Positions 48,747 to 61,074 of a stretch of DNA of 64,000 nucleotides are shown one piece after another (the stretch's first letter is position 1; the number at the start of each line of letters is the position of its first letter). The notes below the pieces were generated by a model. It was given only the letters and a program-made list of their open reading frames with translations, ran no database searches and was not told where the DNA came from. Both the position numbers and the translations under genes were made by a program. The stretch covers positions 62,001-126,000 of the forward strand of contig VJWN01000037.1 in assembly GCA_007644065.1 (NCBI GenBank), in the 5' to 3' direction. The DNA is from Margaritispora aquatica (Eukaryota > Ascomycota > Leotiomycetes > Helotiales > Discinellaceae).

Positions 48747-49471
48747 CTAGATTTAAGCGAAGAGCTTCCATGTCGTAATTCAAGGAGAGATGGTTGGCAT
48801 TTAAATAAATCCGCCTGCATCTCTATCAAGCGTTCATTATATTAGATTTTCCAATAAACTTGTATTTCGGTTTCATATGCCATTGGTTTTCAAGGAATCA
48901 CCTTTTGCTATATTCCAAGGGGTGCATTTACCATATCAACTTTCTTTTTTCTACTTTGTATGGCATCAAAGATATTTAAATGAGCTTGAATACCATATCC
49001 ATCAGAATCGTCACGGGGTTCGCAAACGTCAACAACCGGGCGAACGAGTTTTGACCGATGAGCTTGATCAGGTACAGTCTCTAAGTCACGAAAGAGTCAA
49101 TCAAAGAATTTGGGCGACCACCTTGACAGATCACAAGCAAAGAGGCTGAATGGTGAAAAGCCTAGTCGAAGTGCATAAGTGGCTGCCCTGGCCTGGCCGG
49201 ACTCCTTATGGCTTGCATGAAGTTGTGCTTTGTGTGCCTATCCAACGCAACTCGGTAAGCAGCTAGTGCCAAAGCAGCAACACAGCACAGCCTCAAATCG
49301 ATTGTCAATCGATTTCCCACCATTTCCCTCTGGGGCTCTTCGTCATTCTCAACACCAATCCAGGTTCGCCTACTGGTGATCTGGGGATACTTATACCAAC
49401 TCATTCCCACGATGTTCAAGTTGAATTTTCGCATTTGCAATCTTTGAAATAAATCATCGAGAAAGTTCAAC
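48747..49471. other. Intergenic, no gene supported
   Basis: 725 bp between two plus-strand genes. A 103-codon minus-strand frame at 49162-49473 ends in chance-like sequence and overlaps the promoter of the next gene. Confidence 0.55.
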
Positions 49472-51402
49472 ATGCCATGCGATAAAATCAGTCATACCCA
49501 TTCCCAGTCATGGCCAACGAGTGGGAAAACGCGGTTTGTGATTGAGTCTTGTGAGACGAGGTGCGCTTGGTGTGAGAGGAGTGGGTTTAAGGCTGCGAAT
49601 AATTTGAGGATGGTTAGTTTTAGGCCATTTTCTTATGTAGAATTATGAATGGATGTGCACAACTTGATTACAATTCGAATGTTGGCGATGTTCCGGAGGA
49701 CTGTGAAGGATGTATTGCTTGACGACAATTGAAAGTTCATGTGTGGAAGTCGTGCTGACTGGTTGTTTTATAACAGCATGCCGGTCGTCACATCAAGAAG
49801 GAGGAGATCTTGAAGGATGTTGTCATTGTGCCTGGTACAGCTGGTAGAGGGAGAGTGTGAGTGCTCCTTGAGTCGTTTACAGCGTCGCACTAATCAATTC
49901 CTAGTGTCGCCAATTTTGTGCCCCATAACGAGACAGATGAGCGTTTGCAAGCTGAACCAACTGCTCGAAAGTCTGTCGATGGTGTCGACCCAAAAGATGA
50001 GTATTGGAAGCGGCGAAGTATGATGTTAGAGGATATTCTCAGACGCAACGGTAAGTCATTTGTTGGTTTCGGGCGGGATAAGCCATTGACTAACTGTCTC
50101 CCTTAGGAATCGATATTGAGGCTGAACTGGTAGGAGTGCGCAATGATGCAGGCAACTTGATAGCTACAGGGCAATCATCAAGATCGCATGACTTGGTAGC
50201 CACACCCGCCAGTTTGATCCAAGTTAACGCAAGTGAGGAGGCAGACACGAGAGCTATGATGAGAAAAAAAGTCGATAATTTGACCGGTGATAACTTACTA
50301 CTGAAGCTGAAAGTTATTGCTATGCATAGAGCGTTCTATTCATTAAATCTTTCCGGCCAATTGGGACCGCGGGATGTGTCTCGTCGTATACAAGCGTCAT
50401 GTCATTTGAAGCCTGAGTAAGTGTGAGGTATGAGGCGTCACTATTTGATTATATATTCTGACATGTGCATTCTACTAGAGAGGCGGATACGATCCATATC
50501 CTGGGAACGAACTACAATTTATACGACGATGCAGCTCAGAAAATATTAACAACTGATTGGAAGATAGAGTTCGAATCAACATACGGAACCTCGCCCGATA
50601 AAGATTTGCTTAGTGCTCTTGAATCACCCATGATGAAGACAGGCACTGGTGCGGAGATTGTTCAATCGCATTACTTTACCGGCTTCTTCGCGTTGGAGAA
50701 GGATTGTCGAGATTTATGTCTGCAGCAATTACAGAAATCAAGTCAGGCCTCGGAAACTGCCTACGGGCTATTAGACACCCAATCCAAACCACCGAAAATC
50801 ACCTACGCACAAAGACTGCAGATGCTGGAAGCAGATATTTGAGTAATTTGCCTGCGTTCCCAGAATTTCTCTTGTCGGTTAATACACAATCAGCTCCCCA
50901 CACTGTTCCAGATCAGCAAAGTTCATCATTGAGCAATAGTTCAGATGAATACACTATGGAGGACTTCATAGTAACCGATACGGGTAGATCCGATAGAGCC
51001 AACGACAAATCTGACTCTGATTCCGATTATGGGGAATACGGTGCCTATCTCGCCGAAGAACCAGGCCAAATGACCACTATCACCATGCTACACGCCACTA
51101 TGATACTCGACCGTCTGATCAAGACATTAAACAAAAGACAATGTCTAGAGCGGTGGGGATTCATTATAGATTGTGACTTTATGGCAGGCTTGCGTCTAAA
51201 GGTATATTTTGTGGCAAAGGAATCCCTTAATCCAGCCTCTTTAGAGATTTACGATGATGTTGAAGAAGCATTTGAAGATTGTTTGCAACTAAGAAAGCAA
51301 ATGTTGGAGATTAGTGAAGATCAAAAAATTGATTCGGTATATTGGAAGATTGATAAGTTGTGTTTCCAATTATCCATTCTACAGGGGAGAGATAGTGTCT
51401 GA
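49472..51402 (+). CDS. Unrecognised multi-exon protein with N-terminal Cys/His signature, paralogue B
   Basis: Not recognised as a known family, but clearly related to the gene at 20817-22850. Exons: 49472-49612, 49777-49856, 49905-50050, 50107-50416 and 50479 onward. The N-terminus has C3, D4, H8, H10, W14 and CETRCAWCE at 27-35. A charged helix (EYWKRRSMMLEDILRRNG) precedes a phase-1 intron, and SCHLKPE precedes a phase-2 intron, as in the paralogue; intron 1 is extra. Exon 5 meets a stop at 50840 (346 residues). A different frame is then open to 51402 with coding-like content (acidic DSDSDYGEYG, then DDVEEAFEDCLQLRKQM). An intron 50742-50863 (donor GTCAGG, acceptor TTCCCAG) would join the two frames and give about 492 residues; a frameshift or gene decay is the alternative. 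Function unknown. Confidence 0.65.
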
Positions 51403-52345
51403 AAACGAGTCCGACGAGGAAGAGAAAGAGGAAATGGGGTTCGACAAGGGCAAAAGGTCTTAATACTGAACAGCGACATCCGATTGTTCTCAGTAATTTA
51501 ATAATTTTGCGGGTAGCCAGAGCGGGATCTCCAGATACTAAAACCGAGCAAGATGGAAATCGCATGTTGAAGTACTTAAGGCTTGGATTGTCACTGCCAG
51601 GAGCGAACGTCGAAAATGGCCTTGAGCAGTAAACTAATGGCATCGAAATTAAGAAAACAGAAAAACTCGGCAATAGTCAACTGCATGGCTCGCTCTGCTC
51701 ACCCCAAGAACACGCCTTTAGTTCTTGTTTCTATTAACGATGAGATAAACAGTGGCCTATATTTACTCCTTCCCATGAGATAGAGCGATACAAACCTTCG
51801 AGCGCCATCAAGAAATAATGACTGAAACTGTCAGCCAGTAATTTAAAAACGTCACGACATAATCCAAGAAATCGTCGCCGTCCTGAGCGTTCCGAGCTCG
51901 GATTTGTGGCGCTTGCATAGTTCGCCCCAAGAATTAAGCGAGCAACAGAGTTTCCCAGCGGCCCAACCATTGCACCGAAGGTCGATAAGCTTGATGAGAG
52001 ACTTCTTCTCGATTCGTGATTACTGAACAAGTTACAAGCTTGGTCTCGCTTCGTCGCCTGGCACTCTACCAGAAGTGTATTATCACAAGCATCAACTGGT
52101 GACCAACAAGCCCCTCGGCATGGTTGATATTCTCGAAACACGACTTACAAATCCTCCTCTCAGCAGGAAGTGTTGGGTGCATCGTGGACTACGCAATTAA
52201 AATTGCGTTCAAAGTATCGCCTGAAAGCTGGTTTCGAGGTTGTTAAAAAGCACTTGTTTCCTCCCCCTTCTGTACAATCAAACATCACCTTTCCCACGTC
52301 TCGCCATATTCAACTTCACAAGCCTCAACACCAAATTCCGCCAAC
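51403..52345. other. Intergenic, no gene supported
   Basis: About 940 bp. A 135-codon minus-strand frame (51734-52141) begins at GTG and lacks motifs. The last 100 bp form a pyrimidine-rich leader (CTCCCCCTTCTG and similar) typical of a fungal promoter. Confidence 0.55.
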
Positions 52346-53511
52346 ATGTCTTCTCCCTCACTCATCCGCGCCCAACTTCAATCCATCCCTCTCCCAACAC
52401 ACTCCTTCGCCGGCCAAACAATCATCGTAACAGGCTCCAACACCGGCCTCGGTCTCGAAGCGGCGAAGCACTTTGTGCGTCTCAATGCCTCGCATGTAAT
52501 CCTCGCCGTCCGCTCCCTCACCAAAGGCGAAGCTGCGAAGAAGACCATCAACATTCCGGCTTCTAACTCAGATGTCAAGATCGATGTATGGGAAGTGGAC
52601 ATGTCGAGCTACGCCTCTGTCATGGCGTTTGCGAAGAAATGCGAGGGTTTGAAGCGTTTGGATGTTGTTGTGGCTAATGCGGGGGTGCTGAGAAATACCT
52701 TTGAAGAAGCTGAGGGGACGGAACTCACAATCGCGGTTAATGTTATTGGGACCTTTTTGCTCGTCTTGAATATGTTGCCTATTGTAAGAAGGAGCACAAA
52801 GAGTACTGGGGAGGTGGGAAGGGTGGTTGTCACCAGCTCGGTTGTCCATGAGGATGTGAGTATCTGTCTTCTGTCCATCGATTCATTCGCGTCTTTCTAC
52901 TTTCAATTCACCTTCATCTATGCTAGAAATCATTAGTTGCTAACATACTAAATTGTAGGCAAAATTCGCTGAGCGCAAAGAACCTGCAATCTTCGAGGCC
53001 TTCAAAAGAAACAAAAAATCATGGATAGCAGACCGATACTTCACCTCCAAACTGCTTGAAGTGTTTCTCATCCGTTCAATTGCGGAAGCTATGCAAAACA
53101 GTCCCCACAAACACGAGAAGGTGGCATTGAACAATGTTAACCCAGGTCTATGCCACTCCGAGCTAGATAATAAGGCTGTGGTATGATATTTATGCTTCTG
53201 TCCCTTTCAAATCTAAACATTGTCTACGAAGATGTGGCTGACTTTGCACTGATGAATAGGGAATAGCATCCTACATCCTCACAGCAGCGAAGGCTATTTT
53301 AGCTCGCACGACTGAAGTCGGTGGACGTACGTTGGTGCATGCTGCAGCTGCGGGCATCGAGAGCAATGGAATGTACTTGAGTGAGGCGAAGATTAAGGAG
53401 CCAAGTGCGTTTGTGAGGAGTAAGGAGGGTGTTGCCACACAGGCGAGGGTGCATACTGAGTTGATGGAAATTTTGGAAAGGATCCAGCCGGGGGTCACTT
53501 CCAACATTTGA
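52346..53511 (+). CDS. Short-chain dehydrogenase/reductase
   Basis: An NAD(P)-dependent oxidoreductase of the classical short-chain type. Exons 52346-52855, 52959-53180 and 53260-53511, both junctions phase 0, give 327 residues. The Rossmann loop is TGSNTGLGLEAAKH (about residues 30-43); LDVVVANAGV carries the NAG motif; the catalytic Ser is in RVVVTSSVVHE and the Tyr-x-x-x-Lys pair is RYFTSKLLE. NPGLCHSEL follows as the usual substrate-loop start. The tail (TTEVGGRTLVHAAAAG, MYLSEAKIKEPSAF) is typical of fungal members from secondary or lipid metabolism. Substrate unknown. The next gene, a medium-chain reductase, converges on it with 459 bp between; no shared regulation is visible. Confidence 0.92.
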
Positions 53512-53970
53512 TTGTGCGAATATACTCCAATACTTTTGTAAAATTGAGAATTGTCTGAGACCTTCCTGGATTTGGGGCCACGTTGTGGAGACCGTTGCGT
53601 GATATGGTTTAAATTAATTCGTCTATCCAAGAAATAATCTCGACTGTTCTGCTCATATTGTGATGCGCTATAGGCATCTGGCAACAAGAAAGGAAGTACA
53701 CTAAAAATCATATTGCGCGATCAAGCATTCTCTCTGACGAAACTTTATTTCAGCAGAAGTGGAATGTGATATTCATTCTCCACGATTTCAACACAGGACT
53801 TGGTCAAACCTTTAGTAGAACTTAAAATTAACTCATAACTAGTAGAAGATTTGACGAAATGTCAACCCGAATGATTCATATGCTAAACTAGATCAAATAT
53901 TATAGGCGCCAATTATCTACAACAGAAAGAATTACAGTAACGACGTGTCAGAAACCGCGCAGACACGCCA
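53512..53970. other. Convergent 3' spacer
   Basis: 459 bp between the short-chain and medium-chain reductase genes, AT-rich and without motifs; it should hold both polyadenylation regions. Confidence 0.6.
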
Positions 53971-55056
53971 TCAAAAATTCACAACCAACTTCTCCCCCGA
54001 CACTTTCCCCTGCCTTAAAAGATCTAGCCCTTCAACAATCTTCTCAAATCCCTTGCCAACGACCTTAAGAGGCGGGGTCTTCAACCCTTCCACCATCGTC
54101 TCCAACCCCTTATAAAACCCAACCAAAGCATCCCTATCAAACGCACTCGCCTCGAATTTCGGCCCAACAGGCGGCAAAAAAGCAAACGCCTTCCCAAACA
54201 CCGTAAACACCATCAGTGACACGAACTCAACTCCCTTAGTCTTGCACTTCCCCATATCAAACAACGTAACTACCTTTCCCCCACTTCCACTGCCCTTTAG
54301 CACTTTGGCGCAAAATTCGGCCGATACACCTTGAGAGATGCAGTCTAGAGCTCGCGTGATGCCCGGATGCGCAGCAATGATAGTCGACACGGCTGTGGGA
54401 GAGCGGTAGTCATACACGAAATCCGCACCATACCTCTTCACCAGCTCCGAAGAGCGCGGCGACGCCGTCGTGACGACCGTATAGCCACTCATCTTAGCGA
54501 GCTGAATAGCGAACAGGCCCACAGCCGTCGAGCCAGAGTAGATGAGCACCGTTCCAGCTCCTCCTTCTCTCACAACTCCATCAATTGGAACAGGAATATC
54601 GAGCCTCGAGCTCAAAGCCAGGAAAGCAGTCACGGCCGAGATACCATACGTGCAAACCTGCTCATCGCTCACGCCCTCTGGAACTCGCCAGCATAAATCC
54701 GCATCAACGACGAGATACTCGGCGAAACTCCCGCGGTCGCCAAACAGGCCGCCATGCACGAAGCCAGCGACTCTGTCGCCTTCCTTCCAGCTTCCGGGTG
54801 CTGCTAGTGAGGAGCCAATTTGTGAGATGGTGCCTGCGTAGTCGCAACCGAGAATGCTGCCTCGGGGACCGATCAGATCGGCGCTTTTGCAGTCGATGGG
54901 GTTTAGAGCTACGGCTGTGACTTTGATGAGGACTTGGTTTGGCGAGGGTGTGGGAATTGGGATCTGTTTCTTGAGAAGGCCGGGACCAGTGGATTTTCCT
55001 GTTGTGAGGTTCAAGATGCGTCCGAGTGTGTTGCGGTTTGTTAGGAGGGCGTCCAT
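53971..55056 (-). CDS. Zinc-less medium-chain reductase, trans-enoyl-reductase-like
   Basis: Single exon, 361 residues from the ATG at 55056; the frame is open 93 codons further upstream, but that part is unlike the family, and the first family-typical segment (PTPSPNQVLIKVTAVALNP) follows soon after this start. Medium-chain dehydrogenase/reductase features: ALNPIDCKSADL, GCDYAGTI, GDRVAGFVHGG, then the nucleotide-binding GSTAVGLFAIQLAKMSGY (about residues 175-192), and RYGADFVYDYRS. Catalytic-zinc ligands are not visible, as in enoyl reductases that work with fungal polyketide synthases. The C-terminus (EGLDLLRQGKVSGEKLVV) is canonical. It probably reduces an activated double bond with NADPH; substrate unknown. 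No polyketide synthase lies in the window. Confidence 0.9.
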   Translation of the reverse strand: MDALLTNRNTLGRILNLTTGKSTGPGLLKKQIPIPTPSPNQVLIKVTAVALNPIDCKSADLIGPRGSILGCDYAGTISQIGSSLAAPGSWKEGDRVAGFVHGGLFGDRGSFAEYLVVDADLCWRVPEGVSDEQVCTYGISAVTAFLALSSRLDIPVPIDGVVREGGAGTVLIYSGSTAVGLFAIQLAKMSGYTVVTTASPRSSELVKRYGADFVYDYRSPTAVSTIIAAHPGITRALDCISQGVSAEFCAKVLKGSGSGGKVVTLFDMGKCKTKGVEFVSLMVFTVFGKAFAFLPPVGPKFEASAFDRDALVGFYKGLETMVEGLKTPPLKVVGKGFEKIVEGLDLLRQGKVSGEKLVVNF

Positions 55057-57528
55057 CGTGGTGTGGTGAGGTGACGGTGGGTGGTGAGATTGGATTTGCT
55101 GTATTGAATGCGACGAGATACTAAGTTGGGTGTCTCGCGTACGAAATGTGATCGGTATGTTCAACAAGACAAGAGCTGTAAGGGAGTCGAGCCGACGAAC
55201 TTGAGGCTCCCTTTTAGCCGAATTGGAAAGAGACGAAATATCAAGATGTGATGAGTAAACACCAAACTTTGACAGTTCGGTATAACATAGTAACCGACTT
55301 GACATTACAAACCTATTGTATATCGCATTGTGCAATGTGAAAAAAGGAAAGTTACTTTGGCATGGACGGAGTGTTCAGTAATCATTGATGTAAGTGGGTC
55401 GGTGTTCAGATGAAGCCCCCTGATTCAGTCTCGCTTCGTCGTATTTCGTATCTTGAGCACAGAATCCGTGTCTCCTCGGTCCACAACGCTCATATACCAT
55501 AGAGATAGAAGGTGACCCTTCATATGGTATCAGAATCTGAAGTCTCTGTTACTGTCAGCTAGAAATAGATCCTAACCATCAAAAAGAATACAAGATGTAA
55601 ACATACTCAATCTTGAGCTTTCGAAATTGGAAATATAACGTTGACTTTGGACGCGATTTGACGTAGTGTATCACATCAGAACCAACACTATTCTTATTAC
55701 TGAAAACTAGGATCTAATCTTGACAGTCAGCAACAGTCAAAAATGGCTGTGATCGTCATTTCCATTCCTCCCGGCTCTTGCCCGAACCTAACCGGATCGA
55801 ACCGGCGCCGAATTGGCTAAAGGTCCGGTGTGAGGTCTCGAAGATACAGCAGCACTCCTATGATTATCATCCTCAACATCCGTCAGGACACTCCACGCTC
55901 TGACCTATACTATACTTCTATTTAGATTCATACCTACTCATACTTACATTCACCTATGCTCTCATCCATCCATCACTTCCCCACCACAAATCCGTGTACA
56001 CCTCACATCTCTCTACTTCTCCATTGTCAGCCAGAAGGAACCATTCGCTATCCAGCGCGTCTTTTTCTCCAACCTCCCAACATCTCTTACCATCTCTCTC
56101 CCTCTATGGATCTGCCCTAATCATATCAACCCCCCAAGAACAAGTCACCCCCAAGCGACAGAACAAACACCCATCTGAACTTCACCCAACTTCGCCGAAT
56201 TTAGCACCAAGCTAACACAGCAGAAGCTCCAGGTCCTACAGAAATGCACGCACTGGCATGAACAGCGAATACGAGACACTGACTACATCAAGGCTGAGGC
56301 GCAAGAGGGTCAAATTCGTTGGGTATTTGATTCACAGCTTGCTTGATGTTGATGTATTGATTCATTGGTATCACACATTACTTGATTCGATGATTCCCTA
56401 AATGTATGATTAGTCAATTCTCTGGACCACTACCCGTTGCCCATTTTCCGACATCCGTTGTTTGTTGTCCGTTATCCGTTTAACGGTTTGTCAATCATGC
56501 GCGCTGGATGGGATGAGTGAGGGGTACCTTTTGTAGCAATAGTATGGCGCTTTAGATACGTTACTGCTAGAGGAGCAGAGTGGGATATGTGGGATGTGTG
56601 GGTGTGGGTGCGGCTGTTGTCCTGGCTGTGAAGCAGGATAAGTACAGTACTCGTACTAGCTCCGAAGTGTGAAGTGTGAAGTGTGAAATGTGAAATGTGA
56701 AGTGGGTGTCGGTGTGGGTGTGGGTGTACTGCGAGGCGCGAAGAATGAGGGGTCATGCATCAAAGCATCAAAGCATCAAAGCATCAAAGATATCTACCAT
56801 TGGAGGGAGAGCAGGGGAAGCTAGAAGCGTCGGTGTGGTGTGGTGTGGTGGGGTAAGTTAAGGTCGTCTAGAGAGTTTAGACTTTGAGCGTTGAGTTGGG
56901 TTGGCAGGCACCAAAAGCTATTCCTGCTGGCGCCAAGAGCTTAAGAGAGGAAGGACAGGTAGATGGACAAATAGGAAGTGCTGCGAGAGCTCTAGAGAGA
57001 TAAGAGTGGTTCAACTTGATGCTTTGCACGATAGGTAGTCGCTGCTTGCACTTACAGCTACACTCGAAGGATGTCTATGGATAAGCAGCAGATTCGCAGC
57101 ATATGACATAGGAAATTGACATTTTGAATTTTGATGTGGGATATGATATTGTTTGAAGGAAATAATAATATTTGTGTACTAAGGTAGGTAGGTATTGGTA
57201 TTCTAAAGCGACAAACAAAAAGTCCATTCCATCATCCCGACCCGAAAGAACTGGGTATGTAAGAAAGAGATACGAAAAAAACACCTGTTCGTAGATGCTA
57301 AAGCAGCCTGCACACTCAGTGCGACAAGGACACTCGTGTCTAAATGTTGCCATATTAAAGAGTGTCAAGAAACGAAAATGATATGAATGAAAATGAGAAA
57401 AAGTATGTACCCTCACAAGAACTCCCAGACCCTCTATCACCATACCAGTCCTGTCCTGTCCTATCCAACTCATCGACATGCGAGTCAGCCATGCATTAAA
57501 ACCCATCGCTTCGCCTCCTGTTGCTGCC
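55057..57528. other. 2.5-kb intergenic region, repeat-rich
   Basis: Holds GTGTGAA-type repeats (56667-56700), GGTGTG repeats (56710-56730 and 56832-56850) and the GCATCAAA array below. A minus-strand frame at 57075-57545 overlaps the next gene's end and is not accepted. No gene is supported. Confidence 0.5.
56757..56788. repeat. (GCATCAAA)4 tandem repeat
   Basis: Four perfect 8-bp units in a repeat-rich intergenic stretch. Confidence 0.9.
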
Positions 57529-58636
57529 TCACAAGAACTCGGCAAACAGATTCACAGTCCCTGCACCGCTCTTGTCCCCGGGCTTTGCAATACCAAGCTG
57601 CTTGTGCCCATCCCCGTTGATGCTCACCAGCGTCGGAACGGTGTATTCGCCCGCGCGACACATAAGAGGGAACTTCCCACTCGCATCCTTGCCAACGCGG
57701 CAAATAAGCGGTTGCCAGAACTTGCCCGTAGGCGAGCTCTCTGTGACAATGTATGGGATCGTGTTGCCGGCCTTGAGCAGACCCGTATACGCAACAAGAT
57801 AGGATGTGCCCATTTTGTTGGGTGCCGTGGCGGTCAGATAGCCGGTGGCTTGGTCGACGGTGAAGTGTAGGTCATACTCGCCATATGGGAGCTTGAAGCC
57901 AGTGTAAAAGTCATCAAGCAAGATACCAGCCAGGAATGAACCAAGCCAACTTGGTGCCGAGATCTTGAAGGGTTTGCATGGAATTTCGGTGGATGTTGGC
58001 GTGGCGGTGCTCAGGGTCGTTTTATCGCCCTTGTGGCCTTTGTCGCCTTTCACGGTGACAGTGACGGTCGTTGGAGTAGCTGTTGCGATGATAGTAACGG
58101 TGCTAGAGGGGAAATCCAGACAGGAGCAGGCGGAGCTGATGCGGGAAGAAGGATAGGAGGTTGATGAAACTTGAGTCAGGCAGCCAGGCGCGATGATGGG
58201 ACCACCGCCTCGAGGGAGGAGCTCTGCGCGTGCGGTGATAGCTGGGGGTTGGAGTTTTGCGAGGGCGGTCATGATTGCTGCTTGACGGCGAGCGTTCATA
58301 TCGATGGCTCTGAGTGTTGGCTCTGGGTTTGCTTCCCGTGGCCAGTTATTCTTGCCTCCTGAAGTTACGGTAACAGTCCTGATTGAGGAGTTAGCAAATG
58401 ATTGACGATAAGCGAGAATTTGTCTGACGAGCCGTTACTTACACAACTGGTGTGGTTGTACCAATAGTTTTTGTTGCAATTGGAACAGAGATATATGATT
58501 GACAGAAAGGAGTCGCCTGGCCAGGATTGGCCAAAAGACAACGAAAAACATTGTCATGATTACAAGTATTCTTGTTCCAAGCTACAGTGGTGGCAGCAGA
58601 GGCCAGAACAGTGAAAATGAGATTGACTGACTTCAT
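57529..58636 (-). CDS. Secreted protein with Thr/Ser-rich stalk, function unknown
   Basis: Two exons, 58636-58443 and 58378-57529, phase-2 junction, give 347 residues. A signal peptide is clear (MKSVNLIFTVLASAATTVA, cleavage near residue 19). The N-terminal part has several cysteines in a pattern seen at the start of many secreted ascomycete proteins (CNHDNVFRCLLA, then PFCQSYI). A Thr/Val/Ser-rich stretch (SSTVTIIATATPTTVTVTV) likely carries O-glycans. The C-terminal 180 residues (starting CKPFKISAPSWLGSF) look like a compact domain with YLTATAPNKMGTSYLVAY and a paired-Cys segment (PLICRVGKDASGKFPLMC). No catalytic motif is recognised. A cell-wall or extracellular role is inferred from the signal peptide. 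No GPI-type hydrophobic tail is present. Confidence 0.8.
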
Positions 58637-61074
58637 CTTGAAGAAGTCGATATGAAGAAAAGGTGTGAAAAGAGAGAAGAGGTAACGATTGTATTTTGCG
58701 ATTCCTGAATGAATGAAGGAATCTTTGGCAAGACACAGGCTGTTCAACAGGTGATAACGGGAGAAAGTGCAGAGAAAAAGCAGAACAGCATGCAAGAGCG
58801 AGATAGTAACATAAGTTGTATATAGTCACGCTGATTTGACGAATCTGAACGATGGATCCTGCAGCATAGTTGCATCGTGCTCAGCGCTATAAATTCACTA
58901 CGGAGGAGAGTCCTTATTGTTCCTTGGAACCGCATTTGCAAATGCGTGGAGGGTGGAGACGAGTAGCATCGAGTTCAACAAAATTTAGAGGATATCAGGG
59001 GAAATGGTTCTCTGGCGTGGTTTCTTGCGTGGAATTCGACGGGATCTAAGCTCTGTGGTAAGCCCCATATGGATTTCGCCCTGGACTAAGAGCTTAGAGC
59101 AAGTGTTGGTGCATGCAAATGTCACCGTCCGGACCTGGATTATGTTATTCTAGATCAACACAGGATTAGCTACGGGTATTCCAAAGCTTGATGAATTTCC
59201 TTTTACTGAAGGTAAGATTAGAAATACGTCAGAGAGCTCTCAATTTGATATGCCGACAATAGCTTGTTCAATTTCGAACAACAACTCTAGCTCATTTTCG
59301 TGTAATGAAAGCATCTCCTTCTCGTCTCGTCTTTCCAACGTCCTCAAAAGTGTGACACGGGTTCCTGAGGTCAATGTAGGCTGATTATCTGAAAGTTCTC
59401 TGCCTTGTGTGCATACTGCATAATATTGCATATGCGTACCTACCTACTGTATGCATTACTACCCCCCACGAGCCGTTTGGATGCGTGGAAAGGCGGATGG
59501 GACAATGCGGCTCGTCCTCCGGGACCGGGAACGACTGAAAATAACTTAGGTTTCAAAGGGTGACCTTGGCTCTTGAGCTGAGCTTACCCATCTAGCCTTT
59601 CCTGCTAACTTGACACTAACTCATAACGTGACAAGCGAGTTCGCTAGTGTGGTATGTCTGCTGATAAGAAGGTGAGTTTTCACGCCAAATATCGAGGCCG
59701 TCGCGGATCCATGGAGGGAAGAGACACGGCAGAGATATGATACTTTGCTATATGGTAGCATTGTAAGGTATTTGCCTCAGCCTCGGCTCCATCTATTCTG
59801 GATATCAACAATAAAACCATCACTGTGAACTCATCGCCAGGTAGCACTCGCTTATGAGAATTTCTTCTTGTTTCCACGCATCTATTATAGAAATCGTGAT
59901 CATCGGTTTGCTTAAGCATGTGATGTGGCTTCTTGCTTCTCAGAGCCAAGAATCGGGATGCAAAGTCGAAGAGATCACATCTCTTTCGTGGCTGCGCACC
60001 AAGCTCGGAGATTTCGGGATATAGAGAATGGAGAAGTGCAAGTGCATCGGGGTAGTCCGAGGCTGTCTGTTATGCCATAATAAATTTGATCGATCTGCTG
60101 ATTTGGTATTTTCCCTTGGTGTTAGACTAAAAGAGATTGAAGCTGTCGCTCTGTAGAGCCTGTCCTCGTGTAGTTAGTCATATGTGATAGGATGAGTCTG
60201 TGTCCTTTCCTGCTATGATCGGCGTATGTCCATAAGGTCAGCCATTCTCAGTAATGCCTTCAGGATATAAAGGTGCGATTTTGGGCCTCCTGAGAATGAT
60301 GGAATAAAAGTGGTGGTGTTTTATTTGTTCTTGTTCAATGGATGTTGGTTCCATCCGTGTCGCGTTGTGGGGAAACAGGTACAAAGGTACTCGGGAGGAC
60401 CATCCCGTCGAAGCCCCCGTTATGGATCGCACTGCGGTAAAGGAAAGACTGGGCAGAAATAATACGATTAAACGAATACGAACCTGTTGTTAGTTGAAAG
60501 CAACTTATCAGGATGTGCATCCTGAACCCGGATACACATAAACATGAAGGAGTAAATAATCAAACGACACATTTTAATACCTCCGCCAGGTGCGGAAACT
60601 ATAAAGGTTTGAGTCTTGTTTTGATTCTGTTTTAGACAAGTATTGCGTGTATATTGCAGTCCCAATTCATCGACCCCTCCCTACACATCCGTATATCAAT
60701 CTCACCACCGCAACCATAGCTGCATCACCACTCAAACTCTCATCTGATCCTTTGTTATATACAGCCTCGATATCACTTTGATGAAAGGTTTCGTCATTCG
60801 CACTCCAACTACCTAGAGGATTTCTCACTTGCTGCTGGAACTCATGGTATTCCTTCTTCCCTTACCCGTCCTCTACAGCAACCCGTAGAGCTCAGGCACA
60901 ACAATTTCCAAGATAAGCATGGTTAGAAATACCCTTTTGCGGCAACGCTATATTATGCTGAAATTATGAGCACTGCTTTTGCAATTTAGATCATTCGAGT
61001 GGATGAAGTCCGAAAGGAATTGACGAAGGTTCTCATCAAAGCCCTCTCCTCCTCATCAACCAACGCCCTCAAAC
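58637..61074. other. 2.4-kb intergenic region, no gene supported
   Basis: Only short frames of mixed phase. It holds the upstream region of the secreted-protein gene (TATA-like boxes near 58820 and 58888) and the 3' flank of the F-box-like gene. Confidence 0.5.

Noticed and set aside
51734..52141. 135-codon minus-strand frame
   Set aside because: Starts at GTG, not ATG, and no splice-joined upstream exon was found.
41268..55056. Possible biosynthetic cluster (Baeyer-Villiger monooxygenase, short-chain and medium-chain reductases)
   Set aside because: No backbone synthase, terpene cyclase, prenyltransferase or pathway regulator is present, and Yih1 and a DUF3433 gene lie between them.
57075..57545. 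156-codon minus-strand frame
   Set aside because: Overlaps the end of the secreted-protein gene in another frame and is mostly in its 3' flank.
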